From: Terriglobia bacterium
GTDB lineage: Bacteria > Acidobacteriota > Terriglobia > Bryobacterales > UBA6623
Direction of reading: 5' to 3'
Assembly: GCA_009841225.1 (NCBI GenBank)
Contig: VXMF01000048.1
Location: 186,001 to 250,000, forward strand
Length of the DNA: 64,000 nt
Position numbers and translations under genes: made by a program. The notes beneath the pieces are model-generated. The model saw only the letters and a program-made list of their open reading frames with translations. It did no database searches and was not told the origin of the DNA. Shown here piece after piece: positions 50,844 through 59,187 of the stretch. How positions within the stretch are numbered: position 1 is the first letter of the stretch; each line of letters begins with the position of its first letter.

Positions 50844-52940
50844 TCAGCGCGCGCCCAGTGCCTTCCGGGCGAGTGCCTCAACCAAGTCGACTACCGCTTC
50901 GGCGTCTCGCAAGTCGGCGGTCTCCACGGCAGAGTGCGCGTAGCGCAGCGGAAAGCCAATCGGCACGTTGACGGTCTCCAGCGAGCGGAAGACCGAACCG
51001 TCGTTCCCTCCAGCAGTGACGCCCAACTGGAGCGGGATCTTGTGCTGGCGGGCTAGGGCGGCAACGCGGGCGATCTCAGCGGTAGGTGTGAGTCCACTCT
51101 CATCGAATGCGCGCAGCACCGCGCCGCTCCCTAAGCGCGCATTGGCCATGCGCTTCGATTCGAGTGGGCTGTCTGAGGTCACAAACGTGTCAATAGGAAA
51201 GACGCGAGCCGGAGACGTCGTCTTGGCATAGTGCCGCGCTCCCAAGCGGCCGACCTCCTCGCCGACGCTAAATACGAAATCCACTGCCCCGCGCGCTCGC
51301 CGGGCCGGACCTTCAAGCCGTTTCAGGGCTTCGATCAACGTGGCGCAACCAAGCCGGTCGTCCAACGACCGGGCACTGACACGGTTGCCGAGTAGCCTTC
51401 GGAAGCGCTTGAGCACGGTTGCTGTATCTCCCTCGCTGACGCCCGCTTTCGTTACCGCCTCGCGAGAGGACAGGCCTAGCTCCAGACTGCGCCGGCCGGT
51501 CATCACGCCGTTGATGCTGCCTCGGCTTCCGTGGACCAACATCGGCTGCCACGCGAACAGACGCAGATCACCTCCGCCCTTTGGAGACAGCGCTAGGCTG
51601 CCGTCGGATGAGATCGCGCTCACGCCGAATCCGATCTCATCCAAATGAGCGATGAATGCGGCCTCTGGCTGCTCACCGCTGCCGATCCTGACGATCAGGT
51701 TACCTCCGTCGTCGATGCGCATGGCCTGCTTTGCGTAGGACGGCAAGAGGCTCTGGAGCAGCGTCCTCACGGGCTCTTCCTTACCGCTCACGCCCGGCAC
51801 CTCCACGAGCTGCTCAATCATCTGTGCCAACGAACCGCTCTCGCGCGGTGTTGCTGCAGCACCGGCCGGGGCGGGAGGGCGTTGCTCTCCGCGCAGTTCC
51901 AAACGTGCGCCAACCAAGTGGCAGAGTAGGCGCGCGATCTCGGACAGGTCGCTCTGGCGGACCGCCGCCGAGGGAGTGCCGCTGTTCTGCGCAGGAGGCC
52001 AAACGATGGCGTAAGAGTGCTCGTCCTGCCACGGAACCCCGTCGCCGAAGGGTCCGAAGGCGAAGCCGTGCGGGGGCTTGCGCTCGATCTCGATCCCTTC
52101 GCGGCCGGCAAGATCGGCGATCTCTTGCACCAATGCGTCTGACTGGCCGCGCACCGCGGCGATTCCGGCGCTTGCACCGCCGTTCGGACGCAGGAGCACG
52201 ACCCGTTCGAAGTCCAGCGACTGTAACAGCCTGACTAGGCCCGCGTTGTGCGGGTAGCGCTGCGTGACGAACGCCACCGCGACCGTGCCTTCCGACTCAG
52301 CTTCAGTCACGCGGCGGGCGACTTCCAGCAGGACGGCGGCGCCGCTCCGGCTTGAGATCCAGGGTGCCGCGATCCACCCGCCCCCAATCGGCGCGACGCG
52401 CTTTTCGAGCGTGACGCGGTCGAGGACGTTCAGGCCGGCGGAGTGGGCCTCGTTAGCGCTAGACGCGCCCACATCAATATACAAGTCGTCCGTTTCGGTG
52501 CGCCGATAGGACGCCCGGGATCCGAAATGAACGGAGGGAGCCGAGACCACCCCTGGCAAGGCCCTCCCCGTCACGGTCGATATCCGCACGTACTGGCCGA
52601 GGAAATAGTCTCCAAGTCCAGCTCCAAACGGAGCGTCTGCAAGGGGCTGCAGGCGCAGGTAACCATCCGATTGGATCGCCGATACCGCGTAGCCGGGCTC
52701 GTCAACCCCCGCGGCCAAGAGCGTGCGTGGCGTCCCCTTCCCGAAATGCGCCACGAGCATTCCGTTGCTGCCTCTCCAATGGGTTCCACCTACTCGGCTC
52801 GCGATGAAATCGATGACCCTGCTCTCGTCACCCGACGTTGCATCCAAGCCCGCCAACTCAATCAGGTCCGATGCTGGAGCCAGGGCAGCGGCAAGCACGC
52901 TGGCAAGTACCGAGCGCAGGGTTAGACTGGGAAGCCGCAC
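50844..52940 (-). CDS. Tandem M42-peptidase protein with degenerate N-terminal half
   Basis: A protein of about 698 residues. A signal peptide precedes two M42 aminopeptidase-like modules. The C-terminal one (about 370-695) has the family metal and catalytic residues: H432 (IAHLDEIG), D527 (SLDDRLG), E561-E562 (GEEVG), D590 (TSDSP) and H669 (RYAHS). The N-terminal one (about 28-345) repeats the fold (VDEPGYAVSAIQSDG against LDEIGFGVSAISSDG) but has Gly78 where the His would be, no DD, and no EE. It thus looks like a pseudo-peptidase. The 53042 start would add a leader not resembling a signal peptide. Confidence 0.82.
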   Translation of the reverse strand: MRLPSLTLRSVLASVLAAALAPASDLIELAGLDATSGDESRVIDFIASRVGGTHWRGSNGMLVAHFGKGTPRTLLAAGVDEPGYAVSAIQSDGYLRLQPLADAPFGAGLGDYFLGQYVRISTVTGRALPGVVSAPSVHFGSRASYRRTETDDLYIDVGASSANEAHSAGLNVLDRVTLEKRVAPIGGGWIAAPWISSRSGAAVLLEVARRVTEAESEGTVAVAFVTQRYPHNAGLVRLLQSLDFERVVLLRPNGGASAGIAAVRGQSDALVQEIADLAGREGIEIERKPPHGFAFGPFGDGVPWQDEHSYAIVWPPAQNSGTPSAAVRQSDLSEIARLLCHLVGARLELRGEQRPPAPAGAAATPRESGSLAQMIEQLVEVPGVSGKEEPVRTLLQSLLPSYAKQAMRIDDGGNLIVRIGSGEQPEAAFIAHLDEIGFGVSAISSDGSLALSPKGGGDLRLFAWQPMLVHGSRGSINGVMTGRRSLELGLSSREAVTKAGVSEGDTATVLKRFRRLLGNRVSARSLDDRLGCATLIEALKRLEGPARRARGAVDFVFSVGEEVGRLGARHYAKTTSPARVFPIDTFVTSDSPLESKRMANARLGSGAVLRAFDESGLTPTAEIARVAALARQHKIPLQLGVTAGGNDGSVFRSLETVNVPIGFPLRYAHSAVETADLRDAEAVVDLVEALARKALGAR

Positions 52941-53053
52941 TACGCGCCCGAATCCCGCTCCATGCCACTTCGATGGGACCAGCGCCGCGGGGTGGGGAAG
53001 CTCACGCCCCCGCCCTGCGAATGCTTGGATGCGTCCCGCCACTGCCCTACGCC

Positions 53054-53365
53054 TCAGTCGCCGAGACGAGCGAGGGCTTCCTCAAGTTCGGAGCGCGCAT
53101 GCGCGTCGCCGGTCCGATGCGACGCCGCGATACCGCGCACGTAGATTTCACGGGCCTTGCCGGCGCGCTGCAGCCGCTCTAAGGTCTTTCCAGCGTGATA
53201 GTAAGCAGCCTGATAGTCAGGATCTTCTTCAAGTAGGCGCCCGAATTCCTCAAGGGCCTTGCCGTCTTCCCCGCGCTTGACGAACTCGTGCGCTAGGCCA
53301 TAGCGCGCGAACTGGTTCGATGGGTCCACCTCGAGCATGGCTCGGAGAGCAACGATGCGATCCAT
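53054..53365 (-). CDS. Small TPR-repeat protein
   Basis: A protein of about 103 residues. Two to three tetratricopeptide helices are visible: PSNQFARYGLAHEFVKRGED, GKALEEFGRLLEEDPDYQAA and AYYHAGKTLERLQRAGKARE. TPR scaffolds bind other proteins. ATG 53365 is the likely start; ATG 53377 is possible. It is transcribed away from the unknown gene starting at 53389, only 23 nt apart. Confidence 0.75.
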   Translation of the reverse strand: MDRIVALRAMLEVDPSNQFARYGLAHEFVKRGEDGKALEEFGRLLEEDPDYQAAYYHAGKTLERLQRAGKAREIYVRGIAASHRTGDAHARSELEEALARLGD

Positions 53366-53388
53366 GGCAGATGTCATCCAGCATAGCA

Positions 53389-53808
53389 ATGCGGCTGGTT
53401 CTCGCCGACGTACACTGGGATGGCTTGGCGTGTCCGTGCTTCGAACCAACCGCTAGGTTGCCTTGGTCTGCGTGGCCCGGAAAGTTCCGCCCGCCATTGG
53501 GTGTCCCCCGTGAGGGTGTCTGCCGGGCCGATGCCGCGCGCCCGTACCGGCCGGCTGGGCAACTGCTGGTGACCGGCTGCAACATGGGCTATGCCCGCGA
53601 TCGGTGCGAGCGCGTGCCTGCTGACGCCCCGGATGCTGCTCGCTTCGTTTATGCCGGCCCCGGCATCGTGCGCTGGGTGCTGGAGACGGATCACCGTCCG
53701 GTCGCGTACGGAGTTTCCGAGCAGGGCTCGTCGGCGGGGCAGGGGACAGTCCTCGACATCCAAGTGAACGCCTACCGGAGCGCGTTCGAGGAGCCAGACT
53801 CACGCTAG
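53389..53808 (+). CDS. Unknown conserved-looking protein with five Cys
   Basis: A protein of about 139 residues. No family is recognised. It contains CPC, a lone Cys, and CNMGYARDRC, which could bind a metal or form disulfides. It shows a regular, amphipathic composition (LLVTGCNMGYARDRCERV, GIVRWVLETDHRPVAYGV). No signal peptide or membrane helix. It diverges from the TPR gene over a very short interval. Confidence 0.5.
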   Translation: MRLVLADVHWDGLACPCFEPTARLPWSAWPGKFRPPLGVPREGVCRADAARPYRPAGQLLVTGCNMGYARDRCERVPADAPDAARFVYAGPGIVRWVLETDHRPVAYGVSEQGSSAGQGTVLDIQVNAYRSAFEEPDSR

Positions 53809-53861
53809 GCGGCCGCGCGCCCGGAGCGCGGAGTAGGGGCCCAAGAGGCCGGGGGAGACAG

Positions 53862-53890
53862 TTGCGGTCCGGGTCTGTTCCCGATACACT
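53862..53890 (+). promoter_or_regulatory. Sigma-70-type promoter of the Gfo/Idh/MocA gene
   Basis: TTGCGG (53862-53867), 17-nt spacer and TACACT (53885-53890), followed by a leader with GGAGAG before ATG 53922. Confidence 0.5.
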
Positions 53891-53921
53891 CGGCATAGGA
53901 GCAAGCCTCCCGGAGAGACCC

Positions 53922-55349
53922 ATGGCAGAAAGCGAAACCAAGCAAGCACAGATGGATCGGCGCGATTTTGCGAAGGGCGCGGCCGCATTGGGCATGGCCG
54001 CGGCCGCCGTCAGCAACGGACCATTGGTGCGCAAGGCGAAGGGGGCCGACAGGGTCGTCAAGTACGCCATGATCGGGCCCGGCAGCCGGGGACGGCGGCT
54101 GCTCGAGCGCCACTTGGTGCACATGGAGCACGGCGAGTGCGTCGCGCTGTGTGACATTTACCAGAAGAACCTAGACCGGGCGCTGAAGGTCTTCGACGGC
54201 AAGCCGGCAGCTTACACCGACTACAACGAGTTGCTCCAGGACGACTCGATCGAGGCCATATTAATCACGGTTCCGCTATTCCTGCACTACCCGGTCATGA
54301 AGGCCGCGCTAGAGGCTGGCAAGCACGTCTTCTGCGAGAAGTCGCTGGTCTTCACGCCCGCGGAAGTCCACGGCCTGAGGGCTCTGCACGAGGCGCACCC
54401 GGATCAGATCATCCAGGTCGGCCTGCAGCGGCGCTACAGCAAGCTGTACCAGCGCGCCAAGGATCTCATCGATAGCGGGGCGATCGGGGAGGTGACGCAC
54501 ATCCAAGCCCAGTGGCACCGCAACACGAACTGGCGCCGCAAGGCCGCGGCCGAATTCGAGGACCAGTTCAACTGGCGCCTGTACCGCAGGTACTCTGGCG
54601 GGTTGTGTGCGGAGCTGATGTCCCACCAAGTCGACGTGGCCGACTGGATTCTCGACCAGCACCCGAAGTCGGTGATGGGCGTGGGAGGTCTCGACTACTG
54701 GAAGGACGGGCGCGACATCTACGACAACATCCAGCTCGTGTTCGAGTACCCGGGCGGCCAGAAGCTGCAGTACAGCTCGATCATGACCAACCGCCACATC
54801 GCCGGTCGGCGCGTGCCGGGCGACGGCTGCCGGGAGACGATTCTGGGGACCGACGGAGCGATCGAGCTCACGCTGATTCCCTACGGCGACGGCATGCTGT
54901 ATCCGGACGTGATGAAGGTCAAGATGGAAGATCAGGCCAAGCAGAAGAATGATGGCGAGAACTGGGTGGCCGGCGCCACCGTGGGCATGGACACCGCGGA
55001 GCAGGGCGATGGGTTCCCGATCGATCCCGAGGCCGTAGACCCCAACCAGGTCAGCTTCATCGAGAAAGAGATCTTCTTCGCCAAGACGTGGGCCTACCAC
55101 AAGGGGATTCTCCGACCTGAGGAGGATATTGATCCTGAGTACGCCGAGCTTTCCAGCTTCCTGACGGATGTTGCGACGGGCTCGCGGCCGAGGGCCGACA
55201 TCGATGTCGGCCTGCAAGACTCGGTGGCCGTCATGCTGGCGAACCTGGCCATGGACGAGCAGCGCAAGGTCCACTTCGCTGAGATCGAGCAGATGGGGCG
55301 GGAGGATGTCGAATTGACGTCGGCTGGCGCCCCGAGCCGTGGCGACTAG
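53922..55349 (+). CDS. Tat-exported Gfo/Idh/MocA oxidoreductase
   Basis: A protein of about 475 residues. A twin-arginine signal (MDRRDFAKGAAALGM) precedes the Rossmann fold (IGPGSRGRRLLERH, with cofactor motif GxGxxG altered to GPGSRG) and the C-terminal beta-sheet domain. HVFCEKSLVFTPAEV carries the conserved EK dyad, and GGLCAELMSHQVDVADWIL the catalytic His. These NAD(P)-dependent enzymes oxidise sugars or similar compounds. ATG 53922 follows a GGAGAG. A long frame with an earlier start is not supported. Confidence 0.9.
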   Translation: MAESETKQAQMDRRDFAKGAAALGMAAAAVSNGPLVRKAKGADRVVKYAMIGPGSRGRRLLERHLVHMEHGECVALCDIYQKNLDRALKVFDGKPAAYTDYNELLQDDSIEAILITVPLFLHYPVMKAALEAGKHVFCEKSLVFTPAEVHGLRALHEAHPDQIIQVGLQRRYSKLYQRAKDLIDSGAIGEVTHIQAQWHRNTNWRRKAAAEFEDQFNWRLYRRYSGGLCAELMSHQVDVADWILDQHPKSVMGVGGLDYWKDGRDIYDNIQLVFEYPGGQKLQYSSIMTNRHIAGRRVPGDGCRETILGTDGAIELTLIPYGDGMLYPDVMKVKMEDQAKQKNDGENWVAGATVGMDTAEQGDGFPIDPEAVDPNQVSFIEKEIFFAKTWAYHKGILRPEEDIDPEYAELSSFLTDVATGSRPRADIDVGLQDSVAVMLANLAMDEQRKVHFAEIEQMGREDVELTSAGAPSRGD

Positions 55350-55370
55350 CTCGCTGCCGGAGTTAGGCCG

Positions 55371-55718
55371 CTAGCCCGGATTCGACTGCTTCGGCTTTGG
55401 TCCCGGCGGCGGTGCCATGATCGTCAGTACGACAAGGTTTGCCGGGCCCGCGTTCGCGAGCGAGTGTGGCTCGCCCTCTCGGGCCAACACGAGGTCTCCG
55501 CTTTCGATGCGCTCGGTCCGCTCGCCGACGGTCACGTCGCCGCAGCCCTCGAGAACCAAGTAGAGCTTGTCCTGCCCGGCATGGGAGTGCAGCTGGTGGA
55601 CCTGCCCAGGCAGGAAGCAATTCAGCCCGGAGAACACCTGCGCGCCGGAGAGCAGGTCGGCCTTGGCCATCTTGAGGCCGGAGAAGACCGCCCGCTCGGC
55701 GATCCGGCGGACGATCAT
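55371..55718 (-). CDS. Small cupin protein
   Basis: A protein of about 115 residues forming a single cupin barrel. HQLHSHAGQDKLYLVLEG is the metal-binding cupin motif 1 (His-x-His, Glu), and LAREGEPHSLANAG motif 2. Its role is unknown. Its start overlaps the stop of the Spy-like gene (ATGA), so it is the last gene of the operon that includes the ECF sigma factor at 56611-57288. Confidence 0.82.
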   Translation of the reverse strand: MIVRRIAERAVFSGLKMAKADLLSGAQVFSGLNCFLPGQVHQLHSHAGQDKLYLVLEGCGDVTVGERTERIESGDLVLAREGEPHSLANAGPANLVVLTIMAPPPGPKPKQSNPG

Positions 55719-56077
55719 CGGCCTTCGTTCGCCACCTGGATGAGCTGGTTGAAGAGCTGGTTTTGCTCGGGCGTGAGGTACTGGACGATGCGCTGGTGCG
55801 CCTCGAGCTGATTCCACTTCAGTTCGCCCAGCAGTTCGGCCTCTTGCATGATCACGTCGTCGAGGATGGCCCGGATCTGTTCCATCTGACTCGGGTTGAG
55901 CGACAGCTCCTCGGCCAAGTCCTGCAGCGTCGCTTCGATGCGGAACTCCGTGCTCCGCTCTTCCTCGAACGCCTCCATCAGGCTCGAACTGAGCAGGCCA
56001 GTCGCGAAGCCGCTGAAGAAAATCAGGGCAAGCACGCCAGCTGCCTTGCCGACCGAGCCTGCCGCGAAGCCTTGCAC
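55715..56077 (-). CDS. Spy/CpxP-like membrane-anchored periplasmic protein
   Basis: A 120-residue protein. One N-terminal membrane helix (AAGVLALIFFSGFATGLLSSSL) is followed by an extracytoplasmic helical domain with the two LxxxQ-type motifs of the Spy/CpxP/ZraP family (LSLNPSQMEQIRAIL and YLTPEQNQLFNQLI). These bind unfolded proteins or sense envelope stress. It overlaps the anti-sigma gene by one base and the cupin gene by four, within the ECF operon. Confidence 0.72.
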   Translation of the reverse strand: MQGFAAGSVGKAAGVLALIFFSGFATGLLSSSLMEAFEEERSTEFRIEATLQDLAEELSLNPSQMEQIRAILDDVIMQEAELLGELKWNQLEAHQRIVQYLTPEQNQLFNQLIQVANEGR

Positions 56078-56574
56078 TACCGTCCCGCGCCCCCCGAGTA
56101 CATCACGACCGCCAGCATCGTGCTGCGGTTCAGGTCAATATCGCAACCGAGCCGGACATTGCAGTAGTCCGCGCTCTCCGGAGGCTCGGCCAGAACGCTC
56201 TGGGCGATGTTCTGCACTTGGGGTTTGGCTGCAGCTTGGTATGTGCTGGCCCCGAAGAGCACCAACAGCCAAGCGCCGCAAGCGAGAACGAGGCGGCGGG
56301 CGATGAGCGGCTGGAAGAAGATGTCCCAGAACGGGGGCTGGCGCTGGGATTGAATTTCGCGCAGGATCTTGCGGTGGAAGCCAGGCGCCGGCCCCAGGCT
56401 ACTGTCGGGCGGCATGTCGAAGCTGCAAAACAGCCCTGAGAGTCCCGCCATCTCCTCGATCACTTGGCGATCGCCCGGGTTTCGGGCCAGGCGTTCCTCG
56501 TACTCGCGGCGCCCCTGATCTCCGAGCTGGCCGGCTAGGTACGCCTCTAGGTTCTCCTCTAGGTACTTGTCCAT
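56077..56574 (-). CDS. Anti-sigma-factor-like membrane protein
   Basis: A 165-residue single-pass membrane protein (helix about 95-115, ARRLVLACGAWLLVLFG). The N-terminal part (LEENLEAYLAGQLGDQGRREYEERL) resembles anti-sigma domains, yet lacks the HxxxCxxC zinc motif. It directly follows an ECF sigma gene, so it probably binds and holds it at the membrane. The C-terminal segment is extracytoplasmic and contains two Cys. Confidence 0.7.
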   Translation of the reverse strand: MDKYLEENLEAYLAGQLGDQGRREYEERLARNPGDRQVIEEMAGLSGLFCSFDMPPDSSLGPAPGFHRKILREIQSQRQPPFWDIFFQPLIARRLVLACGAWLLVLFGASTYQAAAKPQVQNIAQSVLAEPPESADYCNVRLGCDIDLNRSTMLAVVMYSGGAGR

Positions 56575-56610
56575 CCCCGTGTCCCCCTCGGCTCGTTCCT
56601 GCCGCGCATT

Positions 56611-57288
56611 TTACACGACTTCGCCAGGCGCTTCCGCGCGGAGTTGCTCGGCTGCCTTGACAAGTTTCTTGCGGGCTCGGAAAAGCTTCACCTTGATGGT
56701 GTTCTCGTTGATCCCAGTCTTCGCTGCCAGCTCGTCCACCGTCAGTCCTTCGACTTCCTTCTGGAACAGCAACATGCGCTCCTCTTCGGAGACGTGCTCC
56801 AGCAGCTTGAGCAAGTAGTCGCGCCGCGACGCCTGCTCCTCGGCGCCCGGAGCGGTGTCGGCCGCGCGGGCCGAACTTTCGACGATCTCGTCGACGTCTT
56901 CACCCAAGTCGCCCTCGTAGACCACGCGGCGACTCTTGATCCTGCGCAGGTAGTCGTAGGTCTCGTTCATCGCGATCTTGTAGATCCACGTCGACAGAGA
57001 CGATCGCATGTCGAACTTCTTCAGGGCGAAGAAGACTTTGGTGAACACCTGTTGGGCTACGTCCTCGGCGTCGATGCTCCGTCGAACCATCCTCAGGGCG
57101 AGGCTGTACACCATGTTCTGGTGCTGCTGGACGATGAGGGCGAACGCTTCCTCGTCACCACCCTTGGCGCGGCGCACGACTTCGGCTTCTGAAGCGGTCT
57201 CGTACGGCACGAAGCGATCTGAACGCACTCCGCCGAGGCAAGTCACCGGATTGCGCTGTCCTGCGAGCAAACCTGTCATTCCCGCCAT
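56611..57288 (-). CDS. ECF RNA polymerase sigma factor (RpoE-like)
   Basis: A protein of about 225 residues. Region 2 includes LIVQQHQNMVYSLALRMV, DAEDVAQQVFTKVFF and STWIYKIAMNETYDYLR. Region 4 ends in GLTVDELAAKTGINENTIKVKLFRARKKL. It is the activator of an envelope-stress type regulon and is paired with the anti-sigma gene downstream. ATG 57288 is used; ATG 57279 is a second option. Three more genes follow, separated by a 36-nt gap and then overlaps. Confidence 0.88.
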   Translation of the reverse strand: MAGMTGLLAGQRNPVTCLGGVRSDRFVPYETASEAEVVRRAKGGDEEAFALIVQQHQNMVYSLALRMVRRSIDAEDVAQQVFTKVFFALKKFDMRSSLSTWIYKIAMNETYDYLRRIKSRRVVYEGDLGEDVDEIVESSARAADTAPGAEEQASRRDYLLKLLEHVSEEERMLLFQKEVEGLTVDELAAKTGINENTIKVKLFRARKKLVKAAEQLRAEAPGEVV

Positions 57289-57466
57289 GTGAGTTGGTTG
57301 GACGCACGGCCGGCGCAACAGGTTGCAGATTGGATGCAAGAAATTGAGTTTATCTCTATGGGGCTCATCTGCAAAATTGCCCCTCGCCAGAAGGCAGCTT
57401 CGCAGTCGCGCCGTGCAGCGGCTGTCCGCCGCTGCCAGAGTGGCCCGCGAGATCGCGAGGCGCGGG

Positions 57467-58138
57467 CTACGCGGCGCTCTCCACGCGTTGGAACAGGACC
57501 ACCCTGCTGCTGCGAATCGGCTGGCCGAACAGGGTCGCGGGCCGGAACTTGCTGGTCAGCAGCGTGTTGGCCAATTGCCGGTGGGCGCGACCGTCTAGTG
57601 GCCCCTGCGTGACGATCATGTAGTCATACACTCCGCCGTGGGCGTCGATGTAGGCCACCACCGCGATCTCGTCCGCCACCGGATACGGCGAGGGCAGCGT
57701 CATCATTGGGGCACTCACGACCGGGCTGGCCAAGAAACGCAGCGGCACGTCGTCGGCATGGGCCACTGGCTCCATCCAGACCGCCGATAGCAGCATCGGC
57801 ACCAAGATGAGAGCCATTAGCAAGCCGCCCAGTACAGGCACCGTGATCGGCCGCAGCCAGTTGCCGAACCGGACCTGTCGCCGCCTCCAAGACATCAGCG
57901 GCCGATCGCGCATGAGGGCCTCGACCGACAGGGCGCTTAGGATGCGCAGTTCCAAGCTGCTAGGCGGTGCCGCGACTGGAAGTGCGGCCAGCAAGCCGCC
58001 AATTGTCTCCTCGCGCTCGTTCTGCGCGTGGCATTTCGGGCAGCGAGCCAAATGCCACCGGACGAATAGCGTCTCGGTCAACCCGAGAGTGCATTCCCGG
58101 TACCGATCAAGTCGGCGTGAAATCCAACCACATGTCAT
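57467..58138 (-). CDS. Zinc-binding anti-sigma domain fused to TonB-like C-terminal domain
   Basis: A protein of about 223 residues. The N-terminal CTLGLTETLFVRWHLARCPKCHA has the HxxxCxxC zinc motif of anti-sigma factors. One membrane helix follows (ITVPVLGGLLMALILVPMLLSA), then an extracytoplasmic part. Its last 60 residues (AVVAYIDAHGGVYDYMIVTQ and SKFRPATLFGQPIRSSRVVL) look like the beta-alpha-beta fold of the TonB C-terminus. An anti-sigma factor tied to a TonB-type sensing domain suggests a signal from the outer membrane. Confidence 0.72.
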   Translation of the reverse strand: MTCGWISRRLDRYRECTLGLTETLFVRWHLARCPKCHAQNEREETIGGLLAALPVAAPPSSLELRILSALSVEALMRDRPLMSWRRRQVRFGNWLRPITVPVLGGLLMALILVPMLLSAVWMEPVAHADDVPLRFLASPVVSAPMMTLPSPYPVADEIAVVAYIDAHGGVYDYMIVTQGPLDGRAHRQLANTLLTSKFRPATLFGQPIRSSRVVLFQRVESAA

Positions 58139-58142
58139 TGCT

Positions 58143-58790
58143 CTACTCCAACTGCCATCTAGCGCTCCGCGGCGCGATCGATGGCGCATAGCGCAGCAGG
58201 TGGCGTTTCAGAGCCTCCCGGCCGCGCAGGATCCTAGACTTCACCGTGCCTAACGGCACTCCCAGCGTGTCTGCGATTTCGCCGTAGCTGAAGCCCTCGA
58301 TGTCGCGCAGCACGACGGCCTCGCGGAAGCGCGGATCGAGGGCTTGCAGGGCACCGTTGAGAATGTCGCGGCGCTCCCGGTCGGTGGTGTGCTCGAACGG
58401 AGTCACGGCCTCGGACCGGAACGAGTCCGAGAACTCGTGCGCCTGGTCATGCACCGAGGACTCGCTGACCTCCCAGCCTCGATGCCGCGAGAACCAGCGC
58501 CGCTTGTTAGAAGCTTCGTTGGTCGCGATGCGATAAAGCCAAGTCTTGAACGTGGACGAGCCGCGAAAGCCGTCGACCCTCCGGAAGACCTTGACGAAGA
58601 CCTCTTGGGTCACATCCTCGGCATCGGCCTGATTGTCGATCAGCCTGCAGACGTAGCTGTAAACCGGGCGCTGGTAGCGGCGCAACAGCAGCTCGTAGCT
58701 TTGGGGCTTTCGCGCCTTGAGGCCACGGACCAAGTCCGCGTCGAGATCGGACTCGGCGGGGGCGCACGGAAGCATCGTCTTGTGGGACAC
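58143..58790 (-). CDS. ECF RNA polymerase sigma factor
   Basis: A 215-residue sigma factor. Region 2: LLRRYQRPVYSYVCRLIDN, AEDVTQEVFVKVFRRV and TFKTWLYRIATNEASNK. Region 4: FSYGEIADTLGVPLGTVKSR. The downstream gene is its probable zinc-binding anti-sigma factor, 4 nt away. It forms the first of two sigma/anti-sigma modules in the same orientation. Confidence 0.9.
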   Translation of the reverse strand: MSHKTMLPCAPAESDLDADLVRGLKARKPQSYELLLRRYQRPVYSYVCRLIDNQADAEDVTQEVFVKVFRRVDGFRGSSTFKTWLYRIATNEASNKRRWFSRHRGWEVSESSVHDQAHEFSDSFRSEAVTPFEHTTDRERRDILNGALQALDPRFREAVVLRDIEGFSYGEIADTLGVPLGTVKSRILRGREALKRHLLRYAPSIAPRSARWQLE

Positions 58791-58969
58791 GGTCGTGGGC
58801 GTGCCGATTTAGGCTAGCAGGTGATTTCGCGTCGAGCCATCTCGCGGCAGCTCTCGCCTGATCAGACACCGATAGGCGGGGAATAGTTCCCGGCGTGTTC
58901 GTTGCAGTGCCGTCTCGAGTAGCGGACGGCATGATCGCGGTCTGGGGCTCTGGCGGCCTGCGGAAGGTG
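58791..58969. other. Intergenic region before the CoA-transferase promoter
   Basis: About 180 bases upstream of the ECF gene on the minus strand and the CoA-transferase promoter on the plus strand. The sigma factor promoter was not identified with confidence. Confidence 0.4.
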
Positions 58970-59008
58970 CTGACAGGGACTGGTTTTTTTGGTACAATTG
59001 ATTGTTCT
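58970..59008 (+). promoter_or_regulatory. Promoter with motif GACTGGTTTTTTTG, TACAAT and GTTCT (copy 2)
   Basis: CTGACA (58970-58975), 17-nt spacer and TACAAT (58993-58998). Inside it GACTGGTTTTTTTG (58978-58991), GTACAATTG (58992-59000) and GTTCT (59004-59008) repeat the elements at 44520-44554. Transcription would begin about 180 nt before the ATG at 59188. Confidence 0.55.
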
Positions 59009-59187
59009 AGATCCTCTTGGATTCGTAGGCGGACGCATTGCGGACTGCCGGAATCCTGCTGGTACAAGAATCACTCCTCGCATCCCCGCGTGCGCGGCGC
59101 TCTACAAGCATCCGCGCCTGCCACGACGGAGTATTGGTGGATGAGGTCGAGTTCTTGACTCAGCCACAGGCGTCCACCAAACCTCCG
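59009..59187 (+). other. 5' leader of the CoA-transferase gene
   Basis: About 180 nt between the likely transcription start and ATG 59188. An in-frame TTG 59038 could give a longer protein, but its first 50 residues (to PPM) look unlike the Lys/Ala-rich tail that follows. No riboswitch-like structure was recognised. Confidence 0.35.
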
